From: Mesobacillus boroniphilus
GTDB lineage: Bacteria > Bacillota > Bacilli > Bacillales > Cytobacillaceae
Length of the DNA stretch: 64,000 bases
Reading direction: 5' to 3'
NCBI RefSeq assembly: GCF_018424685.1
Contig: NZ_QTKX01000001.1
Coordinates: forward strand, 1 to 64,000
Each line of letters starts with the position of its first letter. Positions within the stretch are counted from its first letter, which is position 1. This document shows positions 1 to 6,976 of this stretch, piece after piece. The notes below the pieces were generated by a model. The model was not told where the DNA came from and ran no database searches. It saw only the letters and a program-made list of their open reading frames with translations. The translations under genes and the position numbers were made by a program.

Positions 1-124
<124 letters not shown>

Positions 125-220
125 AATAGATTACTCGTTTCTCTTTTTCTTCTTACAACATTATCTAGTTTTGAGGGAATAAAGCTTTTTACGATAGTAA
201 AAAACTTTTTAAAATTCCTC

Positions 221-248
221 TTGCAAAATGCATAAAAGACAGTATAAT
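221..248 (+). promoter_or_regulatory. Putative sigma-A promoter between 23S and 5S
   Basis: TTGCAA at 221-226 and TATAAT at 243-248 are separated by 16 bp and lie about 24 bp upstream of the 5S gene. This would allow 5S and the tRNA cluster to be transcribed apart from the upstream rRNA. It is a sequence match only. Confidence 0.45.
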
Positions 249-271
249 AGATATTGTCTTTGAAAAAAATG

Positions 272-387
<116 letters not shown>

Positions 388-452
388 AGGATGCATTTCC
401 ATCCAGTTCAAAGATACGGATCGTGTATCCAAGTCGGAGAAATCATTATTAT

Positions 453-527
453 TCCGCAGTAGCTCAGTGGTAGAGCACTCGGCTGTTAACCGAGCGGTCG
501 TAGGTTCGAATCCTACCTGCGGAGCCA
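453..527 (+). tRNA. tRNA-Asn (GTT)
   Basis: Complete cloverleaf with a TCCGCAG/CTGCGGA acceptor stem, anticodon GTT at 485-487, a GGTTCGAATCC T-arm and encoded CCA. It is the first tRNA of the cluster, as in B. subtilis trnD. Confidence 0.97.
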
Positions 528-531
528 ATTT

Positions 532-623
532 GGAGAGCTGTCCGAGAGGTCGAAGGAGCACGATTGGAAATCGTGTAGACGGTCAACGCTGTCTCAAGGG
601 TTCGAATCCCTTGCTCTCCGCCA
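532..623 (+). tRNA. tRNA-Ser (GGA)
   Basis: A 92-base class II tRNA with a long variable arm, anticodon GGA, acceptor stem GGAGAGC/GCTCTCC and encoded CCA. It follows tRNA-Asn by 4 bases. Confidence 0.97.
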
Positions 624-639
624 TAGAAACTTTATATTT

Positions 640-714
640 GGCCCCTTGGTCAAGCGGTTAAGACACCGCCCTTTCACGGCGGTAACACGGGTTCGAATCC
701 CGTAGGGGTCACCA
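640..714 (+). tRNA. tRNA-Glu (TTC)
   Basis: Complete cloverleaf with anticodon TTC, acceptor GGCCCCT/AGGGGTC and encoded CCA. The spacer to the next tRNA contains two short palindromes, TTCGCGCTAGCGAA and ATCGCACTAGCGAT. Confidence 0.97.
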
Positions 715-775
715 AGATTTTTTCGCGCTAGCGAAAATAATCATCCTTAACATCATCGCACTAGCGATTACAAAT

Positions 776-851
776 GGAGGATTAGCTCAGCTGGGAGAGC
801 ATCTGCCTTACAAGCAGAGGGTCGGCGGTTCGATCCCGTCATCCTCCACCA
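776..851 (+). tRNA. tRNA-Val (TAC)
   Basis: Complete cloverleaf, anticodon TAC, acceptor GGAGGAT/ATCCTCC, CCA encoded. The gap after it (852-1005) is unusually long for this cluster and holds a duplicated head of tRNA-fMet. Confidence 0.97.
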
Positions 852-862
852 TAAATATTATT

Positions 863-878
863 GTCGCGGGGTGGAGCA
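863..878 (+). repeat. Duplicated 5' head of tRNA-fMet (truncated copy)
   Basis: The 16 bases at 863-878 are identical to 1004-1019, which begin two bases before the real tRNA-fMet gene. After base 878 the similarity stops, so only the 5' acceptor strand and the start of the D-arm are copied. The two copies are 141 bp apart. The intervening DNA contains small hairpins such as AGCTTgaatAAGCT and TGCTCtctagGAGCA and no gene I recognise. Confidence 0.75.
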
Positions 879-1005
879 ACGAGCGTTACTTCACTGTATG
901 AACTGCGAGTTGTACCGATTGAGCGGCAGCTTGAATAAGCTTTCTGAGATCGGGACAGCAATTGCTCTCTAGGAGCATATACAAAACAATATTATTTATT
1001 ACCGT

Positions 1006-1079
<74 letters not shown>

Positions 1080-1090
1080 TAAATGTAAGT

Positions 1091-1117
1091 TATTTTCAAG
1101 TAATACACTTGAAAATA
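1091..1117 (+). repeat. Perfect 11-bp inverted repeat between tRNA-fMet and tRNA-Asp
   Basis: TATTTTCAAGT at 1091-1101 and ACTTGAAAATA at 1107-1117 pair perfectly around a 5-base loop. No T-run follows, so it is not a standard terminator. It lies 11 bases past the CCA-less tRNA-fMet and could be a processing element or a chance palindrome. Confidence 0.7.
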
Positions 1118-1121
1118 CTTC

Positions 1122-1197
1122 GGTCCCGTGGTGTAGCGGTTAACATGCCTGCCTGTCACGCAGGAGATCGCCGGTTCGATCCCGGTCGGGACCGCCA
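1122..1197 (+). tRNA. tRNA-Asp (GTC)
   Basis: Complete cloverleaf, anticodon GTC, acceptor GGTCCCG/CGGGACC, discriminator G and encoded CCA. Confidence 0.97.
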
Positions 1198-1203
1198 TTT
1201 TGT

Positions 1204-1279
1204 GGCTCAGTAGCTCAGTCGGTAGAGCAAAGGACTGAAAATCCTTGTGTCGGCGGTTCGATTCCGTCCTGAGCCACCA
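1204..1279 (+). tRNA. tRNA-Phe (GAA)
   Basis: Complete cloverleaf, anticodon GAA, acceptor GGCTCAG/CTGAGCC, CCA encoded; 6 bases after tRNA-Asp. Confidence 0.97.
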
Positions 1280-1348
1280 TTTTTAACTGCCTGGTTATTC
1301 AGGAAATATATAAAATGGCTTTTTTAACACTGGAAAAAATGTTATAGT

Positions 1349-1433
1349 GGAGGGGTAGCGAAGTGGCTAAACGCGGCGGACTGTAAATCCGCTCCCTCAG
1401 GGTTCGGCGGTTCGAATCCGTCCCCCTCCACCA
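1349..1433 (+). tRNA. tRNA-Tyr (GTA)
   Basis: An 85-base class II tRNA with a long variable arm, anticodon GTA, acceptor GGAGGGG/CCCCTCC and encoded CCA. As I recall, B. subtilis trnD has tRNA-Thr between Phe and Tyr; none is present here. Confidence 0.97.
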
Positions 1434-1441
1434 CTTAATAT

Positions 1442-1515
1442 AGGGGTATAGTTTAAAGGTAGAACGAAGGTCTCCAAAACCTTTGGTGTGGGTTCGATTC
1501 CTACTACCCCTGCCA
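1442..1515 (+). tRNA. tRNA-Trp (CCA)
   Basis: Complete cloverleaf, anticodon CCA (CTCCAAA loop), acceptor AGGGGTA/TACCCCT, discriminator G, CCA tail encoded. The anticodon reads UGG only. Confidence 0.97.
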
Positions 1516-1525
1516 ATTTTATAAT

Positions 1526-1602
1526 GGCGATTGTGGCGAAGTGGTTAACGCACCTGATTGTGGTTCAGGCATTCGTGGGTTCGATTCCCATCAGTCGCCC
1601 CA
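1526..1602 (+). tRNA. tRNA-His (GTG)
   Basis: Complete cloverleaf with anticodon GTG and the extra G-1 opposite C73 that marks tRNA-His; CCA encoded. Confidence 0.97.
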
Positions 1603-1641
1603 TTATAATCACATTTTCAATACTAATGGAATACAATATAT

Positions 1642-1716
1642 TGGGCTATAGCCAAGCGGTAAGGCAACGGACTTTGACTCCGTCATGCGTTGGTTCGAAT
1701 CCAGCTAGCCCAGCCA
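1642..1716 (+). tRNA. tRNA-Gln (TTG)
   Basis: Complete cloverleaf, anticodon TTG, acceptor TGGGCTA/TAGCCCA, CCA encoded. Confidence 0.97.
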
Positions 1717-1721
1717 TTTTT

Positions 1722-1796
1722 GCGGAAGTAGTTCAGTGGTAGAATACAACCTTGCCAAGGTTGGGGTCGCGGGTTCGAATCCCGTCTTCCGCTCCA
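1722..1796 (+). tRNA. tRNA-Gly (GCC)
   Basis: Complete cloverleaf, anticodon GCC, acceptor GCGGAAG/CTTCCGC, CCA encoded. Confidence 0.97.
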
Positions 1797-1805
1797 AAAA
1801 TATAT

Positions 1806-1880
1806 GGCGGCATAGCCAAGTGGTAAGGCAAAGGTCTGCAAAACCTTTATTCACCGGTTCAAATCCGGTTGCCGCCTCCA
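1806..1880 (+). tRNA. tRNA-Cys (GCA)
   Basis: Complete cloverleaf, anticodon GCA, acceptor GGCGGCA/TGCCGCC, discriminator T, CCA encoded. Confidence 0.97.
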
Positions 1881-1921
1881 CTAAAACATTAGTGGTAGCA
1901 GAAAGCAAGACATCTAAATAT

Positions 1922-2006
1922 GCCGGTGTGGCGGAATTGGCAGACGCGCACGACTCAAAATCGTGTTCCTTCTGGAGTGTCGGTTCGACCCCGACCACCG
2001 GTACCA
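1922..2006 (+). tRNA. tRNA-Leu (CAA)
   Basis: An 85-base class II tRNA with anticodon CAA in a CACGA/TCGTG anticodon stem, a long variable arm and encoded CCA. Confidence 0.96.
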
Positions 2007-2058
2007 CTTTTATTATAAACAGGATTTCCTGTTTTCTTTATTTCATAAAGATATGTAT

Positions 2059-2132
2059 GCGGGTGTAGTTTAGTGGTAAAACCTCAGCCTTCCAAGCTGA
2101 TGATGAGGGTTCGATTCCCTTCACCCGCTCCA
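2059..2132 (+). tRNA. tRNA-Gly (TCC)
   Basis: Complete cloverleaf, anticodon TCC, acceptor GCGGGTG/CACCCGC, CCA encoded. It is the last tRNA before the cluster terminator. Confidence 0.97.
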
Positions 2133-2145
2133 TACATACGTGACT

Positions 2146-2188
2146 AACGCAGTATATCGTTTCCAGAAAACGATATGCTGCGTTTTTT
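2146..2188 (+). terminator. Intrinsic terminator of the rRNA/tRNA operon
   Basis: A long stem (AACGCAG..ATATCGTTT pairing with AAACGATAT..CTGCGTT) is followed directly by a run of six T. It closes the tRNA cluster. Confidence 0.92.
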
Positions 2189-2249
2189 AATTTGTTTGGA
2201 TTGTAGACAGATTAGTTAGACGATATGAAGCCAGTGTTTTCGTTAAGTA

Positions 2250-2274
2250 AAAGAAAAAGGATGCATCAGCATCC
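2250..2274 (-). terminator. Terminator overlapping the stop codon of the B3/B4 gene
   Basis: Read on the minus strand, GGATGC-TGAT-GCATCC is followed by TTTTTCTTTT. The TGA stop of the gene lies in the loop of the hairpin. Confidence 0.7.
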
Positions 2275-2934
2275 CAAGATTCTATATGTGCCAGATCCAC
2301 CATGGATTTGGGTAAACATGTTCATTAGTGATTCGGTCATTTTTTGCATGCTTTCAAGGGAGGATGAAGGTCTTAAATAGACTATCTGCAGGGCGTTGGT
2401 AGTTTCTTCTGTCACGGCAGTTCTTTCTGAATCTACAAATGGGCTGCCGAATGGTCCTTGTTCATCTGCAGAGATAATTAGGTTGGCGAGGTTATTGGTT
2501 CTTCCATTTAAACCTGTGTACTCTTCGCTCTCTTCTCCTAATTTAATTGTTACATTGCCTATTAGCTTGTCACTGTCGTAAACTCCTATTGGAATCTGAT
2601 ATTCAAGCGAGAAGAAATTATTCAAATCTATCGCACTATGTATGGATTGAAGGTAATTCTGCTTTCCGATTCTGCGGTAGAGGGCTTCGGCCGAGTGTCT
2701 ATAACGGTTAGGGTCCTTCCCTGTTGTTTTGAAAATTCCTCGCCACTCTTTGATGCCTTCAAGCTCGGTTACGTTTTTTTCCAGAAGGTCGAAGTAGATT
2801 GATTCCTGGAAAAGCTGCAGTCTTCCTTTTAACATTTGCGGAGACTTACCTACCTGTATGTCCTTATACTCGATAACCCCGACTTTGAATCCGGGAATTA
2901 GACCACATAACCCACTGGAAACTTGAATTTCCAT
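2266..2934 (-). CDS. B3/B4 domain protein (PheRS beta-like tRNA-editing fold)
   Basis: A 222-residue soluble protein resembling the B3/B4 module of phenylalanyl-tRNA synthetase beta. It has the central motif around RYRHSAEAL and the later segment NNLANLIISADEQGPFGSP. Free-standing versions are common in Bacillaceae; a role in hydrolysing mischarged tRNA is a family-based guess. I start it at the ATG at 2934 because GGAGGTGG lies 7 bases upstream; an in-frame ATG 13 codons earlier has no such site. It is the first protein gene after the tRNA cluster, divergent from queG. Confidence 0.8.
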   Translation of the reverse strand: MEIQVSSGLCGLIPGFKVGVIEYKDIQVGKSPQMLKGRLQLFQESIYFDLLEKNVTELEGIKEWRGIFKTTGKDPNRYRHSAEALYRRIGKQNYLQSIHSAIDLNNFFSLEYQIPIGVYDSDKLIGNVTIKLGEESEEYTGLNGRTNNLANLIISADEQGPFGSPFVDSERTAVTEETTNALQIVYLRPSSSLESMQKMTESLMNMFTQIHGGSGTYRILGC

Positions 2935-3042
2935 TGATTCCACCTCCAAATCTGCTTTAAAATAGTTTATCATAAAAGTAATTTGCTTTTAAATTTATTG
3001 GTTTCAATATATAGATATCAAAATAGAAAGGAGGAAACCGCA

Positions 3043-4200
3043 ATGGATATAACTAGTCTTAAAAAGGATATTATTGAATACAGCAAAACGATCGGAATCG
3101 ATAAAATTGGTTTTGCCGCACCTACGACCTTTGAGGAGATGAAGCTCAGGTTGTATAGACAGCAGGAACTTCAATATCAATCAGGGTTCGAGGAAAAGGA
3201 TATTGAGAAGAGAACGGAGCCTGCCTTGATTTTTGACCGTCCAAAGTCGATCATCTCGATTGCGCTCGCTTATCCTTCTAAAATGAAAACCCATGTTGTA
3301 AGCAAGAAGGGGGAACGGCGTGGAATCTTCTGCCGTGCATCATGGGGGACCGATTACCACGTGGTCCTTAGGGACAGGCTTAAAAAACTGGAGGAATACA
3401 TTGCTTCGAAGGTCCCTGAAGCCAGGTTCAAGTCGATGGTCGATACGGGCGAGCTAGTAGACCGGGCAGTTGCCGAACGGGCAGGGATAGGCTGGAGCGG
3501 AAAAAACTGTTCGATTATCACACCTGAGTTTGGATCATACGTCTATTTGGGTGAAATGATTACGACTATCCCATTTGAGCCTGATACACCTATGGAGGAT
3601 CGCTGTGGGAGCTGCAATAAGTGTGTGGATGTTTGTCCGACTGGTGCGCTTATTCAGGGCGGACAGCTTGATGCACAAAAATGTATTGCCTTCGTGACTC
3701 AGACTAAGGGTTTTTTGGCGGATGAATTCAGGGAGAAGCTTGGAAACCGTTTATATGGATGTGATACTTGCCAGACTGTATGTCCTGAGAATAAAGGGAA
3801 GGATTTTCATTTCCATGAAGAAATGGAGCCAGACCCTGAAATTGCAAAGCCCCTTCTGAAACCTTTACTGACCATGAGTAACCGTGATTTTAAAGAAAAA
3901 TACGGACATATATCCGGGTCGTGGAGGGGAAAGAAGCCTATTCAGCGCAATGCAATCATTGCCCTTGCGCATTATAAGGATGATACAGCAATACATGAGT
4001 TGATCAAGGTGTTGAAGGATGACCCAAGACCTGTTCTCAGAGGAACAGCAGCATGGGCGCTTGGCAAAATTGGAGGACCTGATGCGTTGGACGCATTGAA
4101 ACGTGCTTCTGCTGTTGAGAAGGATGAGGAAGTACTGAATGAGATCGATAAAGGAATGGAGTTTTTCAAGGACAACCCAGAGTCAAATATAACTGTGTAA
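3043..4200 (+). CDS. queG: Epoxyqueuosine reductase QueG
   Basis: Cytosolic, cobalamin-dependent iron-sulfur enzyme that reduces epoxyqueuosine to queuosine in the wobble position of tRNA. The 385-residue protein has the DTG motif with the expected acid D134, then two ferredoxin-like clusters (C188, C191, C194, C198 and C240, C243, C247, with C214 between) and a C-terminal HEAT-like repeat region (about 310-370). This is the full Bacillus YhbA architecture. The ATG at 3043 is chosen because AGGAGG precedes it by 7-8 bases; an upstream in-frame start at 2983 lacks a site. It is followed by yhbB and trmL, so two tRNA wobble-modification genes sit close together near the tRNA cluster. Confidence 0.95.
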   Translation: MDITSLKKDIIEYSKTIGIDKIGFAAPTTFEEMKLRLYRQQELQYQSGFEEKDIEKRTEPALIFDRPKSIISIALAYPSKMKTHVVSKKGERRGIFCRASWGTDYHVVLRDRLKKLEEYIASKVPEARFKSMVDTGELVDRAVAERAGIGWSGKNCSIITPEFGSYVYLGEMITTIPFEPDTPMEDRCGSCNKCVDVCPTGALIQGGQLDAQKCIAFVTQTKGFLADEFREKLGNRLYGCDTCQTVCPENKGKDFHFHEEMEPDPEIAKPLLKPLLTMSNRDFKEKYGHISGSWRGKKPIQRNAIIALAHYKDDTAIHELIKVLKDDPRPVLRGTAAWALGKIGGPDALDALKRASAVEKDEEVLNEIDKGMEFFKDNPESNITV

Positions 4201-4203
4201 GTA

Positions 4204-4236
4204 GGATGGATTTCGTTAAATCCATTCTTTTTTTAT
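4204..4236 (+). terminator. Intrinsic terminator after queG
   Basis: GGATGGATTT and AAATCCATTC form a hairpin followed by seven T. Confidence 0.8.
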
Positions 4237-4289
4237 GCGTGAAATCATGGAACGCTTCATAAATATGAATGGTGAAGGGAGAGATGAAC

Positions 4290-5183
4290 ATGCGTGAACA
4301 ACTGCAGGAACTGCTGGAACAGCGTGTCCTTCAATGTGTATCTATGCCGCGAAATCAACTGCACGAGTGTCCCAGTATAGAGCTGAAAAAGCAGAGTTTT
4401 GCCAGTAGATCTGCTGAAATTGTAAAAGCAAAGGCAAATGGCAGGATTGAGGAGAAGTTTGAAGATAAGGAGAATGCCTCAGTTTTATATGAGGTTCATT
4501 TTCAGTATTTGATTAAACAACGGGATTTATTTTACATGGAAGAGGAAGTAGAGAAGAGACAAGCGGAATTTTACAAGGGCGTCCTTGTTAAGGATGAAAA
4601 GCTGAAAGAGATCAAGGCGTCACAGGGCAGGGAGGAAAAGTTGCCTGCTATTGTACAGCAGGAGGCGGAGCAGGAGAGAAAGGGGTTTAGATATGACAGG
4701 CTCAAGGCCGTCCAGTATGCGGAAAGATGGTGGAATGACTACAACCCTGCCTATAAGAAGTTCGAGGTAGACTGTACCAACTACATCTCACAATGCCTCC
4801 ATGTAGGAGGAGGGCCGATGCGAGGGTATCCGAACCGAAGCAATGGCTGGTGGATGCAGAATGATAATTGGAGCTTCAGCTGGTCGGTCGCCAATGCGAT
4901 GCGTTGGTACATCCCAGGATCTAAGTTTGGGTTGAGGGGAAGAGAAGTAAATAGTGCTGAAAAGCTGAAGCTTGGAGATGTCATCTGCTATGATTTTCAG
5001 GGGGATGGCCGCTTCGACCATACCACAATTGTTACGGGACACGACGGGGATGGCATGCCGCTCGTCAATGCCCATACGTATAACAGCAGGATGCGGTATT
5101 GGGCTTATGAGGATTCGACCGCCTATACCCAGAATATTAAATACAAGTTCTTTACGATTACTGATGATTACGACGATCAGTGA
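4290..5183 (+). CDS. YhbB-like amidase-domain protein
   Basis: A 297-residue protein. The first 140 residues are charged and helical. The C-terminal half is the putative amidase domain (amidase_6 type) of the NlpC/P60-like cysteine hydrolases, with the candidate catalytic Cys in VDCTNYISQ, His in RFDHTTIV and a following NAHTYN. No signal peptide is visible, so it probably acts inside the cell or the forespore. Three in-frame ATGs (4269, 4284, 4290) compete; 4290 is best spaced (9 bases) from GAAGGGA. The order queG-yhbB-trmL matches B. subtilis. The substrate is unknown. Confidence 0.85.
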   Translation: MREQLQELLEQRVLQCVSMPRNQLHECPSIELKKQSFASRSAEIVKAKANGRIEEKFEDKENASVLYEVHFQYLIKQRDLFYMEEEVEKRQAEFYKGVLVKDEKLKEIKASQGREEKLPAIVQQEAEQERKGFRYDRLKAVQYAERWWNDYNPAYKKFEVDCTNYISQCLHVGGGPMRGYPNRSNGWWMQNDNWSFSWSVANAMRWYIPGSKFGLRGREVNSAEKLKLGDVICYDFQGDGRFDHTTIVTGHDGDGMPLVNAHTYNSRMRYWAYEDSTAYTQNIKYKFFTITDDYDDQ

Positions 5184-5218
5184 TGACGTTCCGACATTTG
5201 TACGGCGTCATTTCTTTT
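5182..5218 (+). terminator. Intrinsic terminator after yhbB-like gene
   Basis: ATGACG..CCG and CGG.CGTCAT form a stem that overlaps the stop codon, followed by a T-rich stretch. Confidence 0.7.
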
Positions 5219-5273
5219 GTTGTGCAGGAGTGTAATGGTATAATAGCTGTAGTTTTTATTAGAGGTGAAAGTC

Positions 5274-5753
5274 ATGGCATTGCATGTTGTATTATACCAG
5301 CCGCTCATTCCAGCAAACACTGGCAATATTGCGCGCACATGTGCTGGTACCGATACCGAGCTTCATTTAATCAGGCCGTTAGGATTTTCAACGGATGACA
5401 AGATGTTGAAGAGGGCGGGTTTGGATTACTGGGATCATGTGAAGATTCATTATTACGATTCTCTCGAGGACTTTTATACACAGAACGAAGGCGGAGAATT
5501 CTTTTATGTGACCAAATTTGGTAAAAAGGCGCATTCCGATTTTGATTATAGTGCAACCGAACAGGATTTTTTCTTTATTTTTGGCAGAGAAACAACAGGA
5601 CTTCCTAAAGAAGTAATCGAAGCGAATATGGAAACATGCCTGAGGTTGCCTATGAATGAGAATATCCGTTCATTAAACCTGTCTAATACAGCTGCTATAT
5701 TGATTTATGAGGCGCTGAGACAGCAGGACTATCGCGATTTGCGTAAATACTAG
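5274..5753 (+). CDS. trmL: tRNA (cytidine/uridine-34 2'-O)-methyltransferase TrmL
   Basis: SPOUT-family methyltransferase that 2'-O-methylates the wobble base of the two tRNA-Leu species using SAM. The 159-residue length is typical. Visible motifs are the N-terminal PANTGNIARTC, the knot motif FGRETTGLP, and LPMNENIRSLNLSNTAAI near the C-terminus. The ATG at 5274 follows AGAGGTG by 8 bases; a GTG three codons earlier is part of that site. It corresponds to B. subtilis cspR/trmL next to yhbB. Confidence 0.95.
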   Translation: MALHVVLYQPLIPANTGNIARTCAGTDTELHLIRPLGFSTDDKMLKRAGLDYWDHVKIHYYDSLEDFYTQNEGGEFFYVTKFGKKAHSDFDYSATEQDFFFIFGRETTGLPKEVIEANMETCLRLPMNENIRSLNLSNTAAILIYEALRQQDYRDLRKY

Positions 5754-5777
5754 GAGGCCATTTCAGGTCTCCTTTTT
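5752..5777 (+). terminator. Intrinsic terminator after trmL
   Basis: AGGAGGCC-loop-GGTCTCCT followed by TTTTT; the stem begins inside the stop codon. Confidence 0.88.
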
Positions 5778-5889
5778 GGCATGAACTTGCCTGATGGGAC
5801 TTAGGAATACGAATGGGGCTATGGAGCCAATGAGAATTAAAGTGTGACTTTGTCAGGCTATGCATAATCCAGAAGGAGTTGTTAATAAA

Positions 5890-6639
5890 ATGAACCAGGT
5901 GATTGAGACTCTATTACAACATCGTTCTATTAGGCGTTTTAAGGAGCAACGGCTGGACAGGGAGCAAATTGAAGCGATTGTGAAGAGCGCACAGGCAGCT
6001 TCTACTTTTAGCTTCATACAGGCGTATTCGATTATTGGTGTTACGGACCAGAAAAAGAAGGACAAGCTGGCTGAATTGGCTGGTAATCAGGCGTATGTAG
6101 CAGCAAATGGACACTTTTTTGTATTTTGTGCAGATCTTCATCGCCTTATGGTAGTTGGTGAAATGGAAAATGCAGATCTGAGTGAGTCGATTGAAAGCAC
6201 TGAAAAATTCATGGTTGCGCTGATCGATGCAGCTTTAGCCGCCCAGAATGCAGCAATTGCTGCTGAATCATTGGGACTTGGTATTTGCTATATCGGTGGG
6301 ATCCGCAATGATCTTGAGGCAGTGAAGGATGTATTGAAGACACCTGAACATGTTATTCCTCTGTTTGGCATGGCAGTGGGCTATCCTGACCAGGAAACGG
6401 ACCTGAAGCCACGCCTCCCGATGGCAAATATTTATATGGAAAACGAATATCAAAAGGATCGGAGCTTGTTTGAAAAACAGATGCATGATTATAATGAAAC
6501 GACTTCTGAATATTATCGCGTCAGAACGGGCGGAAAACGAGAGGATACATGGACTGGCCAAATGGTAAAAATGGTCGGAGGTAAATCGCGGATGTATATG
6601 AAGGAGTTTGTGGAAAAGCAAAATTTGAATAAAAAATAA
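5890..6639 (+). CDS. nfrA: NADPH-dependent nitro/flavin reductase NfrA
   Basis: A 249-residue FMN-dependent nitroreductase-superfamily enzyme, the same length as B. subtilis NfrA1 as I remember it and very similar throughout. It has the N-terminal HRSIRRF motif that contacts FMN, the AQAASTFSFIQAYS loop, and ESLGLGICYIGGIRN followed by LFGMAVGYP. It reduces FMN, nitroaromatics or quinones with NADPH in the cytosol. The start at 5890 follows AGAAGGAGT. A strong terminator ends it. Confidence 0.93.
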   Translation: MNQVIETLLQHRSIRRFKEQRLDREQIEAIVKSAQAASTFSFIQAYSIIGVTDQKKKDKLAELAGNQAYVAANGHFFVFCADLHRLMVVGEMENADLSESIESTEKFMVALIDAALAAQNAAIAAESLGLGICYIGGIRNDLEAVKDVLKTPEHVIPLFGMAVGYPDQETDLKPRLPMANIYMENEYQKDRSLFEKQMHDYNETTSEYYRVRTGGKREDTWTGQMVKMVGGKSRMYMKEFVEKQNLNKK

Positions 6640-6651
6640 TGTTGAGAAAGT

Positions 6652-6684
6652 AAAAAAGCTGCCAATCGGCAGCTTTTTATTTTT
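6652..6684 (+). terminator. Terminator between nfrA and a convergent small gene
   Basis: AAAAAGCTGCC-AATC-GGCAGCTTTTT followed by a further T-run. It touches the stop codon of the minus-strand small gene and could serve both strands. Confidence 0.9.
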
Positions 6685-6772
6685 TCGTGATCCCCGGCTT
6701 ATCATCGTAACCTGCAGTGAAGATTGCAGATAAGAATGCAATAGTTACACCTATAATTAGAATTAATTTCAT
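6677..6772 (-). CDS. Small single-pass membrane peptide (31 aa)
   Basis: Read on the minus strand, an ATG at 6772 opens a 31-codon frame: MKLILIIGVTIAFLSAIFTA, then GYDDKPGITKK and TAA. GGGAGG lies 9 bases upstream and the frame ends exactly at the terminator shared with nfrA. The product is one hydrophobic helix (about residues 2-20) with a short charged tail, a common layout for sporulation or stress micropeptides. I do not recognise a named family. It is too short for ordinary gene callers. Confidence 0.6.
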   Translation of the reverse strand: MKLILIIGVTIAFLSAIFTAGYDDKPGITKK

Positions 6773-6905
6773 GTATGTAAGCCTCCCTTTTATTCGTCTT
6801 TGTCCATATAGAAATTATTATATCCTATTATGTCCTAACTGTGAAGGAGAGTGACATTTTTTGCTGTTATAAATAAAAAGGACAATCATGACAGCAGAAC
6901 GTTTA

Positions 6906-6935
6906 CGCATGTTCAAATTGTTTGCTGCATAGAAT
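6906..6935 (+). promoter_or_regulatory. Possible sigma-E-type promoter of prkA
   Basis: CGCATGTT at 6906-6913 and CATAGAAT at 6928-6935 are spaced by 14 bp. They resemble the mother-cell sigma-E consensus (GTCATATT / CATACAAT), fitting the known sigma-E control of prkA in B. subtilis. Motif match only. Confidence 0.35.
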
Positions 6936-6976
6936 TTATTAATCGTCTCTTGATAACGCTAGATGGGGAGGTCCAT

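Noticed and set aside
863..878. Prophage or genomic-island attachment site at tRNA-fMet
   Set aside because: The duplicated part is the 5' end of the tRNA and only 141 bp lie between copies; there is no integrase and most tRNA attachment sites lie at the 3' end.
4781..5075. Minus-strand open frames inside the yhbB-like gene
   Set aside because: Shadows of a gene with clear conserved motifs on the plus strand.
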